In this document: positions 32,301 through 43,806 of the stretch, one piece after another | Layout: each line of letters opens with the position of its first letter | How positions within the stretch are numbered: the stretch's first letter is position 1 | Source of the DNA: Cristatella mucedo | Lineage: Eukaryota > Bryozoa > Phylactolaemata > Cristatellidae | Reading direction: 5' to 3' | DNA: 60,000 bases | Assembly (NCBI GenBank): GCA_009760855.2 | Contig: WPIO01000044.1 | Span: 188,001 to 248,000 of the forward strand | Translations under genes and position numbers: made by a program | The notes under the pieces: generated by a model | The model's input: the letters and a program-made list of their open reading frames with translations, nothing else | Database searches by the model: none | Told to the model about the DNA's origin: nothing

Positions 32301-34573
32301 GGGGGGGGGGGGGTTAAACAGTTAGCAATTATCAAACACGTTAGTGAGCCAAAGCCTAGGAAAGGCTGCCTGACATAGCACCACCTGGAACGTAGGGGAG
32401 GCAGTAAACTGCTCTAAACCGGTTTAAACCCTTGGGGAGCTCATAACGACAACCAGGAGGCCCTGGCCTTCAATGCATGTCCGCATGTGTGTGTGTGCGT
32501 GCTTGTGTGCTGGTACATATGCATGCATGCGCGTTTGTATGCAGATGTGCGAGTGCGAGCATGAGGGTCTAGTGAGTGCTGTCTCTGGTGCTGCTAGGGC
32601 AGCCGGTGGAAATATTCACTGAGCAGCAGATCAGAGCAGGCTGACTCACTAGCCACTAGCTCCTGTCGATCAGACGATGACACTAGATCAGACATTGTGT
32701 AGCTTGTTACACTAAAAGCCTTTTAAAAGCTTTGCAGTATCACAGCAGGCATAGAAAGGCATTCGAATCGGCTTTGCTCGGGTGACGCGGACCAAATTTG
32801 GACATGGGTCACCTACCTATTTTGCAGTCTAGCCAATTCACATATTATAACAATAAACATCATTATAGGTCATTTGTAAAGTACCCTAAAAGCACTAAAT
32901 CTCTACCCAGGCGTTTGACAACTCGCTGCCAGAGAATCACCAAGAGATAACGACGTGCACGATACGATGCTTAGACAAGCATGCAAAAGTAAACGCAAGT
33001 ATTCTGCTTAGGCTAGCATGCTAAACAAACAAGCAGTCAGTGCGGCAGGATAGTAGGACCGCTGGCTGGTAGCACGTACTGAATTCGCCATTTTACTGCC
33101 CAGCGACAGGCAACCTCCTCATTGATAGAAAATCCAATTGGCCTAGCATTTAAACATTGCAGACTTGCATTATAGCTATTGCACGTGCTTTTTATGTGCA
33201 TATTCGACTTTATTTTCAGAGGTCCGCACCCTGGAAGGAAGGGGGTTGCCGTGCCAACTAACATCTCCCCCACCCAGGTTTCGAGTGACCAAGATTCTGT
33301 TCTCCCCATGAAAAGAGTCAAGCCAAGTTCAAAATTGTCATGCTATGCGCTTGCATATGATATATATCTTTGATTACAATGGTACTTAGGCAGCGGTCGT
33401 TGTGCACTAAATCTTGCCTTTACTTGCATGCTGCCACAATTGCTTTTTGCAGGTTTTGCAACGGTTTGCACTAGTGCATCCATCGTGCACAACAAAATGT
33501 GTCTTGTCTTTGTAAGATCAAGCATTCAACATACACCACGAAACGTCCGACAAAGATCCGGCAGCTTTGTCCACTTATGGATGACCTATGACCTCTGGTT
33601 CGTAGCTCAATCCCAGTGAAAGATTAGCTGATTCAGCCGGCTCATTTGTGTAGAGGCAGAATAATAATAATAATATTAATAATAATACATGTTTACATCA
33701 ATTATTCAATCATTTAACACCCTCAGAGAATTCCCATCTCTTTCTAGGCACTTTCCATTTGCTGCAATGGAAGCATGGTCGAACGGTGAGTGGTAGCATG
33801 CTCAATAAACAAAAAGAATAACATGATTAGGGGTGACATGCACAGGGTCTGTATGCAAGTATGGTTAGTGGCAGCATGCAGTGACAGCCCGCATTAGCAT
33901 GTAAAGGATCAATCACATGGACCCACTGGATGCTGTGATAAATAGATGTGTTTTTAGTTTTTTTTTAATGCGGTCAAGTCAGGGGGTGTAGTGATGCAAT
34001 TCGGAAGTGAGTTCCAAGCTTTGGGCATATACGAAATCAAGACATGGTATCCAAAGGATTTGAGGTTCCTATGAAGTAAACTCGGTATGTACGACTTTCC
34101 ACATCGGCTGATTTGCCGGGAGCTGCAACCTTTGCATAATGCCCAGGCAGAAGTCTGGGGAGCAAAGTAGCATTGCTCAAACAATTCCGACGGTCCCCCT
34201 ACAAACTGGGCATTGATAATCAGAAGATTGCTGGCATGCTTGGCCAGAGCAAACGTTGCCAACAATTTAATTTTGATAAGGACTAAGTACCCTCAGATGG
34301 ACTTCGTGGCCGGCTCCCACCGAGAAAGGCAATGCAAGGACCCAGCTGAAGACAGTTATGCAACATATCAAAATGCCATTCGAGCCAGGTTCCTTCCACT
34401 AGAATCCATTTGAGAAACTAACGCTAGCAGGCAAACGATGCACAGTGGATTTTCCAAAGAGAATATCTTTCGGCAATGGACCAATAAAGCGCCCAGGCTG
34501 AGTACAAGAGATATAAAGACTAAAGGCTGAACAATGCAAAGAGCCATGCCCACGGAACCCCTAAAGAGTAAGA

Positions 34574-34605
<32 letters not shown>

Positions 34606-37600
34606 TTATTTATATTTATAAATATATATTTATATATTTTTTATTTATTTATTTATTTATTTGTTTATTTACTTATTTGTTTATTTACTTATATATATAT
34701 ATATTTCATTTCTATTGGGCCCTAAGATGTAAGTAATAAAGAACGTCAGAATGCAGGGTGTTCGATGACTATTGGGCGATAAAATTAATTAATTAGTCAG
34801 ACGATGAACTAAACATACAAAAAAAGGTCCATAATTTCTCGGCCCACTGTACAACAATGAAGTCGGATAAACCAAGTCAGCTGTGCATTTAATCTCAATA
34901 AAGCAGTCACAATCCACCTACTTCTGTGGACAGTCTTTTGTCTGCACATGCCATATCGGCTACACCACAAGGAACATTCCAGAGACGTTGGTAGCATCGA
35001 TGCCCCGCCAAATGCAGATCATCCTCGAAACTCTGGGTGGACCCATCACTGACTAATGCTGCAGTACAACGCATTATACACTTCCGAGTGTCCAATGTAC
35101 CACTTTTTGCCCTGCCCCCAAACCCTCAGTGTCGAGGAACTTTAAAAGAAAAATACCAAGACTGACTTGCCATGGCCATATTGGCAGCCTGTGTCAATGC
35201 CAATGGCCACGAGTGTAAATGCCCATCGAAAAAAGTCGCTGTACAGCGTATCCATGTCAGCTATGACCATCGTTGCAAGGCAATCTGGGGTTGAGAATCC
35301 ATAAGTCATTCCCAGTCTTCAGAGCGGCTGTTCCTGGTAGGGAAAGCACTATGCACGGCAATGCCCGAGAGAATGCCTTGAGTACAAATAAAATGGCACC
35401 AAAGTTCAGTTTCACAGCTGGGTGGTACCAAGTCCGACGATGGCACCCTCCCAGCCACCTCCGGAAGTTATGTCATCCCAACATTTCTGAGCACTCCTCC
35501 AATGGCATGATGAGGCTGCTCGGCCGCCAGCTGCCCTCCGACTGACGGTCCGGTGCTACCGGCTGAGGCACAAAGCTTAGGCATTCAGCAAAAGTGCTCG
35601 GAAAGTCGAGCAGAGGCCACAGATTGCAGCCGGGACCCTGGCCGAGACACAGCTCTCAAAACAAACAACTTTGGCAGCTGCATCTTGACCAACTGCTAAC
35701 CACCGACTGAATGCCACGGCCATCCTACAAGATGCTAGCCTCTGCATAAAACACTCGTCCGAAGCCAAGACATTTGCGAATGAGAACACTGCAGCGCGGC
35801 CGCGCTGCAGCTTCGAGCGACCAGGACGAGCGTGCCACGCTCCCCCGGCTCGTCGCGCAACACCACGGCAACGAGCCAAAGCTTCGTACCTGCTGCCATC
35901 CAGTTTCACAACGGTGACGCCAGTGCCGCCACCGGAAGATCGATGAGTGCCGCGCAGCGCTCCGGTAACTGCATCCCACAGCTCCACGGTTCCGTCGCCG
36001 CATCCGGCTGCCACGAGGCCGTCGCGCAGCGCTAGGCACCAGACGCTGGGCCACGCCTCCTCAGTCGGTGGCGGTGGCGGCTGGAGCTGATCAAACGCGG
36101 AGCACAGCTCTGGCAGACTGCTGTCGCGGCTGCTCGTGCCCGCCCGACCGGCATGGAACGACGAACCGGCCCAGCTGCAGTCGGCTGCGGCCGCCACTTC
36201 TGACATTCCTGCCGACGAGGGCGTCGTCGCCTCGGACGAGGCGTTCGCCACCTCGCTGGCCAAGCGCTGGCGACGCGGGCCCGGCGAGGACGTGGCAAAG
36301 CTCGGCAGCCGTGGCGGCTCCTCGATCTGGCCTCGCTCGCGAAGCTCGTCCAGGCAGCTGGCAAACGTTCGCGGCAGCATGCTCGAAAAGTCGGTCTCGA
36401 TGAACGCCGACAGGTCGACGCTGCCGCCCGCGCTAGCATTGGACACACTGCGCTCTCGCGACCGGCCATTGGCTCCGGCCAATGTGGCCAGCGGCGTGCT
36501 CGGTCGCGAGGCGTCAGCTGCCGCCGCCGAAGCAGCAGCTGCTGCCGCGGCTGCTACCGCTTCGGTGGCGGCCGTCGACCTGCGAGGCACAGTCGCGATC
36601 GCCTGCCCAGCTGCGGCATCCCACACGCGAATCTCTCCACTGAGACAGCTGGTAACGGCCAGGCTGCCGTCCACGGCGACGCACTCCACCGGCTGCCTGT
36701 GTCCGTCCAGACTCAACACGGTGCCCTCGGTCAGATGCCGGCGCCAGCGCGCTCGCACCGAGCCGCCGCCACGCGCGCTCGACCGGTCACCGAATCTGCT
36801 GCCGCCGCCGCCGCCATTTCGAAACCAGCGCGGCCTCCATTCGTGGTACTTTCGGCCGCACATGCAGCGGTAGAGCGCGGCGCATGCGAATGCAAACATG
36901 AGCACGGCAGCAGCTGCTGCAAAAATGAGCACAGCGCTGCCAGTCACCGTGCTCGATCCTCGAAGACCCGCGGTCAGGTTCAATAGAAGACTGCCGGCAA
37001 GGCCCAGGTCCTGATGCAGCGACGGCTCGTCCATTGGAGCACCCACAGCAGCAGCAGCAGCCTCGCGGTCGACCGGGTCCTCACGGTGGTTGTGGTCGCC
37101 CCGAGTGCGGCTGCTGCCGTCGGTTGCCGGCAGGAAGCCGCCTTCACCTCCTGTGGTGGCAGCTTCTTCCTCAGCCTCGTCCTCGTCCGGGTCCTCAGCT
37201 CCTACGCCGCCCCCGCCACCGGCCCCTGCTGCCATGCGCAGCGCCACGGCCTCGTCGGGGCTCACCAGCAGCGAGATTCTTATGCTGGGCAAGAAGGTAA
37301 CGTACGTTCCTGCTAAGCTGATGTTGTAGAAAGCAAAGATGGCCGGCCAGTGCATGAACGAAAGCTGCTCCCAGTTGTCGGTGGCCGAGCGGCCGCCGAC
37401 GTCGAGATAGCCACTGTCGGCAACGCCGCCGGCACCTCGGCTGCCCGTGTGCAGCACCTGACCAATAGAGGGCAGCAGTGGCGAGTTGGGTGCCAGCGCA
37501 CGCCGCAGGGCGTCGGGCAGCGCTGCGTCACGTGCCGCCTCGGCCACTGCGCGCAGCGCCGCAGCGGCCGCCTCCTGTTCGCGTGTGTCGGCCGACTGCA

Positions 37601-39437
37601 AGAGCCTACTGATGGAGCCGGTATTGTATAGGAACGCAACGATCCACAACAAGGTGGTCACGATTATGAGTGTCTGCATGCAGCGCTTCTGCGCGACGAA
37701 GTTCATCAGCCTGATCCGGCGAGGCACGACAAAAAAGGAGTAGCCGGGGGCCAGCGGGTGGCCACCATGCTGCTGCTGCTGCTGCTGCGCGGCCGAGGTG
37801 GATCCCAGAGCAGCGCTCTGTGCCATCCCAGCGGCTCCGCCGGCTGCCGCCGTCCTAATGGGCAGCGAGAAGGCAGCTGCAGCCAGCGCGGCATCCATGC
37901 GGCCGCCGCCGTAGACACGATGCCTGTTCAGATCCTCCAGCTCGAGTCGGCGGATGTCGATCGACAGGACTGTGGCAAAGAAGGTCATCTGCAGGAAGAA
38001 GTCGACGAACAGGCCGACGATGGCGAACAGGCAGAACTCCTGCACGGCGGGCACGAGCGTGCAGAAGCCCGTCGCGAGGACGGCGAGCTCGGTGAGCAGG
38101 TACTTGCTGATGTTCCAGCCCTCGCAGCCGAGGCCCTGCGCGACGCGCAGCGGCACCTCGAGGTGCAGCGGCGTCGACGCCACGGCACGCGTCAGCACCA
38201 TCATGTTCTCCAGGCCGACGATGACGACCAGGTAGGGAAAGATGTCGCTGCCGCTCACCGACGGACGCATGCCGAACGACGAGCATATGGAGAACGACAT
38301 GAGCAGCGACGCGACGACCGTGGCGACGGCGCTGAGTGCGAGGCCCCACTTCGACTTGACCATCTCGATCTTCTGCACGGAGAAGTATATGTAGAGGAAC
38401 AGCACGGCGTAGGCGACGATGAGAGGCAAGTTCTCGAACACATAGGCGGCAAGGAAGCTGCTCTCGCTCCGCCCATAGGTGACGTGCGTCAGAAAGTCGC
38501 CGGCGTCCACCCCGGCGTCCTCCGATCTGTTGGGCTCTAGGCTTCCGCCGTGTCGGTAGTTGAGCACACTGAGCGGGTACTTGTCGAGCAGGCGCGAGCG
38601 CAGCGCCGAGGCAAGGCCGGCGCTGTAATTTCGCAGCACCAGCGTTACGGCGTAGCAGACTGTGCGCTGGCGCGAGCGCACATAATACTTGCTCACGCCT
38701 GACTCGCTCCACGGCACACCGAAGAGCACCTCGCGCAGGCGAGGCGCGCCCGCCGCCGGCTCGTACCGACCGTCGACGTCGGCATAGACGGTGCGCAGTG
38801 GATCCCGATCGGCGCCAAACTGCTGCCGGCTACCACCCCAGAGCGCCGCAGGAGACAGCAGCAGGCAGCCATACTCGGGCAGAGCGGCCGTGACGTCGGC
38901 GCCTCGCCAGCCCAGCGCCCGGCGCGGCTCGGCCACACGCAAGCACGCCTCGTCGAACGTTTGCGGGTCGGAAGCCGAGCCGGGAGCATCGGGAGAGTCG
39001 GGCGCACGACGCACGAAGCCAACGGCATCGACGACGTCGAAGACGGTGTGCAACGGCCCGCGAAAGGCGTCCAGCGCGTGCAGCAAGCGCGCACTCCACG
39101 GCGCCACGGAGGCCTTCACGAGGATCTGCTGCACGTAGCCAGCCGGTGGCCCACTATACCACGCCGGTGCAGCCGGATCGCCTCCGGCTGCATCGGCGGA
39201 TCGAGGCTGCTTTTGCGGTGGCTGCAGCAGCATTGGAGGTGGCCGGTAGCCTGCGGCCGGCGTCACGTAGCGAGATGGAACGCTGCCCAAGAGGGGCAGC
39301 CTCGTGAGTGGATAGCAGACGAAGCAGAACGTCAAGAACGAGATGCTGATCATCAGCAGCTGGTGAGTGGCGCAGTACAGTCCGTACGAGTGGTAGCTGC
39401 TGGACACCCTCTGCTGAACGGCCCGAACTGGCCACAT
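25706..39437 (-). CDS. SCAP: SCAP: SREBP cleavage-activating protein, sterol sensor (gene span)
   Basis: Three coding exons (39437-35890, 29966-29731, 26397-25706) join in phase to 1491 residues plus stop; the human protein has 1279. SCAP escorts SREBP from ER to Golgi when sterols are low. Visible parts: the first membrane segment (about residues 25-45); the luminal loop with WYSGPPAGYVQQILVK; a sterol-sensing domain (about 335-500) with YIYFS, KSKWGLAL, FPYLVVIVGLENMMVL and SIDIRR; and C-terminal WD40 repeats that bind SREBP. The positions equivalent to human Y298, L315 and D443, whose mutation causes sterol resistance, are conserved (Y351, L368, D494). The COPII-recruiting MELADL is LELEDL (498-503). 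Extra length comes from Ala/Gly/Ser/Gln-rich insertions. The start at 39437 (MWPVRAVQQRV) aligns with the family N-terminus; an in-frame ATG lies at 39554. Expected in the ER membrane. Confidence 0.96.
26536..26754 (+). repeat. 5' LTR of the compact retroelement
   Basis: TGTGTTTATTTTGAGG at the start, AATAAACG as a poly(A) signal near 26681 and an end at AACTATA. It lacks the TATAAAAG of the other copy, reading AATAAGTAA at that point. Confidence 0.8.
27295..27415. repeat. Degenerate tandem repeat inside the retroelement
   Basis: About five units of 20-27 bp built on GTCTGCYAGAGAGATGGCTG, with length variation between units. Confidence 0.65.
28173..28387 (+). repeat. 3' LTR of the compact retroelement
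   Basis: TGTGGTTATTTTGAGA at the start, a TATAAAAG promoter-like box near 28238, AATAAACG near 28314 and an end at AACTACA. It differs from the left copy at roughly 10-15% of sites by eye, so the insertion is not very recent. Confidence 0.8.
29731..29966 (-). CDS. SCAP: SCAP exon 2: WD40 repeats
   Basis: A GGTTGCAG acceptor, entry in phase 2, then LLVGRADGTLEFVEIAHEV, an Ala/Gly-rich insert and VRSIKAHQGAVHFLEVGG to a GGCG|GTGAGT donor in phase 1. It aligns with the SCAP WD40 region between the DGSLDF- and GRLVTG-type segments. Confidence 0.92.
31375..31470 (+). mobile_element. LINE A 3' end fragment
   Basis: GTAAAGTACCTAGAAAGAAA, GTTCACTGAGGGCACTATAC and ATTATTATT match the LINE A terminal segment. 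Confidence 0.65.
32301..32313. repeat. Poly(G) run of 13
   Basis: An uninterrupted run of 13 G in SCAP intron 1. Confidence 0.9.
32848..32930 (-). mobile_element. LINE A or S1 3' end, degenerate
   Basis: AAGTACCCTAAAAGCACTAA and ATCTCTACCCAGGCG resemble the shared LINE A/S1 tail on the minus strand. Confidence 0.4.
33660..34265 (-). mobile_element. LINE A copy, decayed
   Basis: AAT-repeat tail at 33661-33690, then CACCCTCAGAGAATTCCCAT and CATGCACAGGGTCTGTATGC. The coding part retains AWNSLPNCITTPPDLTALKK on the minus strand. Coding beyond that is disrupted. Confidence 0.78.
34573..34705. repeat. TA and TTTA microsatellite
   Basis: A TA dinucleotide run, then TTTA/TATT repeats and a second short TA run. 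Confidence 0.93.
35890..39437 (-). CDS. SCAP: SCAP exon 1: membrane region, SSD and first WD40 repeats
   Basis: One continuous 3548-nt exon encodes all transmembrane helices, both large luminal loops and the first WD40 blades (VECVAVDGSLAV, then SVWCLALRDGLVAAGCGDG). It ends in phase 2 at a GGCAGCAG|GTACGA donor. It is very GC-rich, with Ala, Gly and Gln runs (a CAG run at 37771-37791). The open frames antisense to it are shadows of this composition. A GGGGGGCAG just upstream of 39437 could be an acceptor for a 5' UTR intron. Confidence 0.95.
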
Positions 39438-40486
39438 GACGATGCCCTGCCCCCCTTTGAAGGCTGACGAATGAGGGAGCCGCCGCCGCCGCCGCCGTAG
39501 GGCACTGGCAGAGCGGATAGATTCGGTCGGACGGCAAAGCTTCACTCGCCGCAAAGGCAGCCGAAGAGATCGACCGAATTCTAGAGTTCGATGCCAGGTT
39601 CACTGAAGCAGGGGAGCGCGCAATCATGTGACTCGAGCTCAGCCACTGACGACGGCACGCTCGAGCTTTCTTTGGCTTACTCTCCCGAAAAATCCAGTGA
39701 CTTCGGCATCATCATTTCGGGCTAACGAACGAATCAGCCTGCAAGAAGAAGGTAAGCCCGTGGCATACTGACGGAAGCCTGGGATGCAAAATGGCATCTC
39801 GGCCAGCAGGCAAGCAAGAAGCTAGGCTGAGATTTAAACTTGGGGGGGCATCGACTTTTCGGAGCGTGTCGACAATGAGAGCAACATAATAGTCGACATG
39901 CAAGCCTACTGTCAACCCAACGGTGGAAGACCTTCCAAATAGGTGCATCTAGCATCACTCTTGTGACTCCCCCTCCCCACATTACAGTCTACAGCTGTAT
40001 CCGTGCTTTGTACGTAGAGCACAGATACGGGTTTTATAGTATGGCTACGAGCCATATTACTGCAATTTGAATATTCCCTACGTGAAAAGTTCTACTCGAT
40101 ATTATTTCACTGACTTCGTATATCGCTGACTGACGAGGCCGGGTCCAGTGGACCACATAGGCCTGCTAGTTGCACGAACCTTCTGGCGGGTATGACTGCT
40201 TTAATGAAAACGTTCAGCACAAAAAATGACAACACTATGCCTCCAGAAGGAGGAAGCAGTGCATCCTAGCTTGCTTGTGATTGAGATCGTGTTGCAGGCC
40301 TAGCAGTCGACGGTCGTGCAATTTGCTACGAGTCTGCATCTGCTCGTGCGCAGCATTTGCAAGCACAGCGGTCAGGCATACGATGTAGCTTTCCTACAAC
40401 TAGGCTTGCGAATATGCATGCATCCTTAATTGCCGGCTTATTTTAGGAAGTCTGACGGGGATCGTGTCGATTTTGCTTCTTTGACA

Positions 40487-40738
40487 ATGGAGCATCCACC
40501 GAAGAAAAAAGGTGAATTGCAACAGAGCACGTGTCCTAGTTCGAGCACTACGGGTAAACGCACCTACTTGGACGTGAAGAGGCAATCGTTATCGGACTTC
40601 GAGACCACATCCACACACGCCTTATTTAAGGTACTGCAGCTCAGAGAGGGCTTCCTTCACATGGATCCAGATCTATGTGGTGATAATTCCGATTCTATAT
40701 GCCCTTCTCTAAGATGCCTCCCTCATTTCGGATCTTAA
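40487..40738 (+). CDS. Small candidate ORF, unrecognised
   Basis: An ATG in a strong context (ACAATGG) opens 83 codons beginning MEHPPKKKGELQQST, with a potential donor TTTAAG|GTACTG at 40630. It is hydrophilic, with no domain I recognise. It could be a 5' exon, a relic or chance. Confidence 0.22.
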   Translation: MEHPPKKKGELQQSTCPSSSTTGKRTYLDVKRQSLSDFETTSTHALFKVLQLREGFLHMDPDLCGDNSDSICPSLRCLPHFGS

Positions 40739-41059
40739 TCAGCATGGGCACGTGTTTCAGGTAGTTCAGCATCGAAAAGTATAAGCTCTCCACTCCCTCA
40801 AAGTAAGCTGCTATTAGGTAAGTCCAGGCCATTCCTATAACACAATGTAACTGCACACATTTTTTCCTGAGTAGCAGGTGATATCTCTCAACTGCTTATG
40901 CCTAACAAGTATAGAAAATGGCCACTATTCTCTACGAACTTTGCTTTTGTGACCAGGACAGAGATTAACTTAAAATTCTCACCATTTCCGATGAGCATAT
41001 GAAAAATCCGTATCATGTGATTCACATTTAGTGAGAAAAAACAGGAAATGTATCAAAAT

Positions 41060-42250
41060 TACTCATATATTTACTCTGGTTATACAAAAATGACCATTCA
41101 AGAGGGTTCAGAAATGAGTAGATGTTCTAGATTTGCAGCAACACTACAGATCACTAGCCAAGAAGCCCTCAACAACAGTCCCTATTGTATTTTCGTTCAA
41201 CACACTTTGGTAACTACGTTTAAAGTGCAGCATATCCTGGTAAAAGCACAGGCGGTGCTCCTCATGGAGTATGCTCCCATGTTCTCCTTGAATTCGTCAA
41301 GACAAGCATGGAGCTCATGGACTTTGGTTGCCATTCTGCATCCCGTTTTGGCGCAGTTCTTCAAGACAGCCTGAACCAGCTGCTAATAGCTTTGAGCTTT
41401 GCGACTGACCGGACAGCAGTGAATCACAGCAACAAAACTGTTCCACGCTGCTTTCTCTTCTCAGTTTAGCTTCTGGGCAAATTCGTCACACTCTACTCCA
41501 AGATGTTCTTCATCAGTGGTCCAACAAAGATACCAGCTTAGACCATTACTTCTGACAGCTGTGGAAAGACATCCTGTAGGTACTTGAAAGCAGCTGACTC
41601 GTTGTTTCTAGAGCCGTGACAATTGCTTGATGGTGGCTAAATTAATGTGCAGTGCACCAGCATCAGCACTACCCGAGGGTCTACCGGCGAGACCCCCACT
41701 AGATGTTGTACTTCCCTACAGAGAACTCGGCCCTGCATCTGTGTCTTGGCTGTCCCAAAGGCACAGAAAACAAGGAAACTTTGTGAAATCCCACTTGGAG
41801 GCCCAACAGTAACAATACCATTTTGAAGCTTCCAATGGCCTCCCAGCCACAGCTGCCATACTTCAAGGCACTCAGCAACATCTTGACACTGGCGAAATCC
41901 TCTGTGAGATGCACAGAGCGAGCCATAACGAGAGAGACAGCTATTTTTGTTTCCTTTATGAAGCAGGAGGGCTTTGAGGCTCCTGGATTAACTGTCTATG
42001 AATAAGGGCCATTCACTCAGGTGATAGGTGATTCCTTTGACCTCGAATCGACCGGCACTTGCCGATTGAAGTTGGAAAAAGTTGGCAAACACTTTCTATG
42101 ACCTGTTACTTCCACACCTTCGTCCCACAATTTCTGCTCCTTGAGCCTTGATGTCAGAAGCTCAGCATTGGACTCGATAAGACCGAGGTCTCTGATCAGA
42201 TCATCGAGGTCTTCCCGGTTGGAAAAGTGTGGCTTTCCCTCCTCAGTTGT
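41060..42250 (-). pseudogene. Decayed copy of a widespread uncharacterised multicopy metazoan gene
   Basis: The minus strand reads, in order and across frameshifts and stops: KPHFSNREDLDDLIRDLGL; SNAELLTSRLKEQKLWDEGV; SVHLTEDFASVKMLLSALKY; WEAIGSFKMVLLLLGLQVGF; NESAAFKYLQDVFPQLSEVM; AGIFVGPLMKNILE; and LDEFKENMGAYS. I know these segments from a long uncharacterised protein family that recurs in many copies in arthropod and other invertebrate genomes and behaves like a transposon-borne gene. At least five stops or shifts mark this copy as dead. No terminal repeats were found. Confidence 0.72.
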
Positions 42251-43067
42251 ATTTGTAAAACTAGAATCTGGATCTGGAAACTGATATCTGGATCTGCAAT
42301 ATCTATGCTGCTGTCTTGCTTGCTGCTCTCACCTGAAGATTCCTGCTGATTCCTCACCGAAAGGGTGGGGACCACGAGCTCAGGGCAGTGAGCTCCTGGG
42401 GCAATGGATAAAGGAATATGTGGCTACATGAGAGGCTTTCTTTAGCCAGTTCAACATTTGCAAGGGTCCACCAAGCAGAAGTTGCAGTTGCATGAGTAGT
42501 CAGTCAGTTCCTGCCAAATTCTTTAGATAGCAAACTTAATGGCTCTTTTCTCCCCTGCACCAGACCGTAAGCACATCAGAATTACATAAATTAAAAAATG
42601 ACTACACAAATTACTTAACATTATGCAAGGAATTCCATACATCAAGCACCAATTGTTTACCTTACCTGCCAGAGTTCTCCTGCAGCTCTATTCAAATGTG
42701 TGAATTGATGTGATTAGGGCTGATCTTGATCCCCGACAGACATGACGAAGTATGCTTCGTAGGCCTCGCAAATCCTAACAGATGCTTCAGCAGGAGAGTA
42801 CTTTTGTATCTTGTCTTGATTAATTGTCTATATAGCCACCCTCACAAATTTGGGTAGTGGCACAACGTGTGTTAAATGTGCAAACCTGACGTCTGCACAG
42901 TGCCTAACAGCAAAACCAGAGTTTCAAAACATCCTTTCTTGACCACAGGAGCAAGGTTCTTGTGGAAAATAGCTACTATCTATTTATTTTAGACATAAGA
43001 GAATTTGTACCCTAGAGAAAATCTGAAATCTGTTTCTGCAGCCGACAGCCTTTTGCCTTGGAAAGTT

Positions 43068-43228
43068 TAGCTGATTAAACAGCCTCGTTTATATAACGGC
43101 AGGGGAGCCTTAACGGCTATCACCACTGCTTGGAGTCGGCAGTAAAGAATCGCCTGCTGCAAGACTGGAACCCACGACCTGGGTCGTAAAGAGCAAGCAC
43201 ATTACCCCTGGGCTAAGACCCATGGGCG
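43068..43228 (-). mobile_element. S2 SINE copy, complete
   Basis: GCTGATTAAACAGCCTCGTT, GAGCCTTAACGGCTATCACC, GCAGTAAAGAATCGCCTGCT and TGGAACCCACGACC, ending near CTGGGCTAAGACCCA. Same layout as the copy at 21628-21797. Confidence 0.8.
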
Positions 43229-43516
43229 AGACCGGCAGTCCCAATTTGGAGACTGACAGCTGGCTGTATTCAAAAGCAGAGCGAAAATACTGGTGGCTAG
43301 CTAATGCTTGCACTCTAGAGAACGGCAAGGCTAATCACTATGCAACCATTTCTCATTGCATTTCTCGCAAATAAATACGTAGGTACTTCGCAAAGTGACA
43401 CCTGTGACCTTGCTGAACTCAGTCAAAGTCCTACTGGAAAACAGGGATTGGTCAAGGAGGCGTGGCTCTCTGGCCACCCAAGCTTCTTGCTCTTATTAAG
43501 CCTGTCCGTTCTTCGA

Positions 43517-43806
43517 TATAATAATAATAATAATAATAATGGACTTGATAAAGCACCCTCGGAGAACTTAATCTCTTTCTAGGCGCTTTACATTTGCTGC
43601 AAAGGGAAATGCAATTGAATGGTAAGTAAAATCATGCTTGAATAACAAACAAAATGAATAATATGGTTAGGGGTGACATGCACAGGGTCAGCATGCAAGT
43701 GTGGTTAGTGGCAGCATGCACACTGTCAGCACGCATAAGCACATCAAGGACGAATCACAGGGACCCACTAAATGCTGTCCTAAATAGGTGTGTTTTTAAG
43801 TTCGAT
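43517..43806 (-). mobile_element. LINE A 3' UTR copy
   Basis: AAT-repeat tail, GCACCCTCGGAGAACTTAAT, GTGACATGCACAGGGTCAGC and GGACCCACTAAATGCTGTCC. It is truncated where the ORF2 stop would be. Confidence 0.85.

Larger units (their letters stand above)
29967..35889 (-). other. SCAP intron 1
   Basis: 5.9 kb. It holds LINE A 3' fragments (31375-31470, 32848-32930, 33660-34265), a CA-rich stretch (32150-32222), a G run (32301-32313) and a TA/TTTA tract (34573-34705). The section 34850-35570 is unique-looking with no firm exon; a short minus-strand frame near 35300-35420 reads AVKLNFGAILFVLKAFSRAL but has no splice support. Confidence 0.55.

Noticed and set aside
36068-39467. Long plus-strand open frames opposite SCAP exon 1 (up to 260 codons)
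   Set aside because: They are antisense shadows of a GC-rich coding exon, rich in Ala, Arg and Ser without domains. The minus frame has clear SCAP homology throughout.
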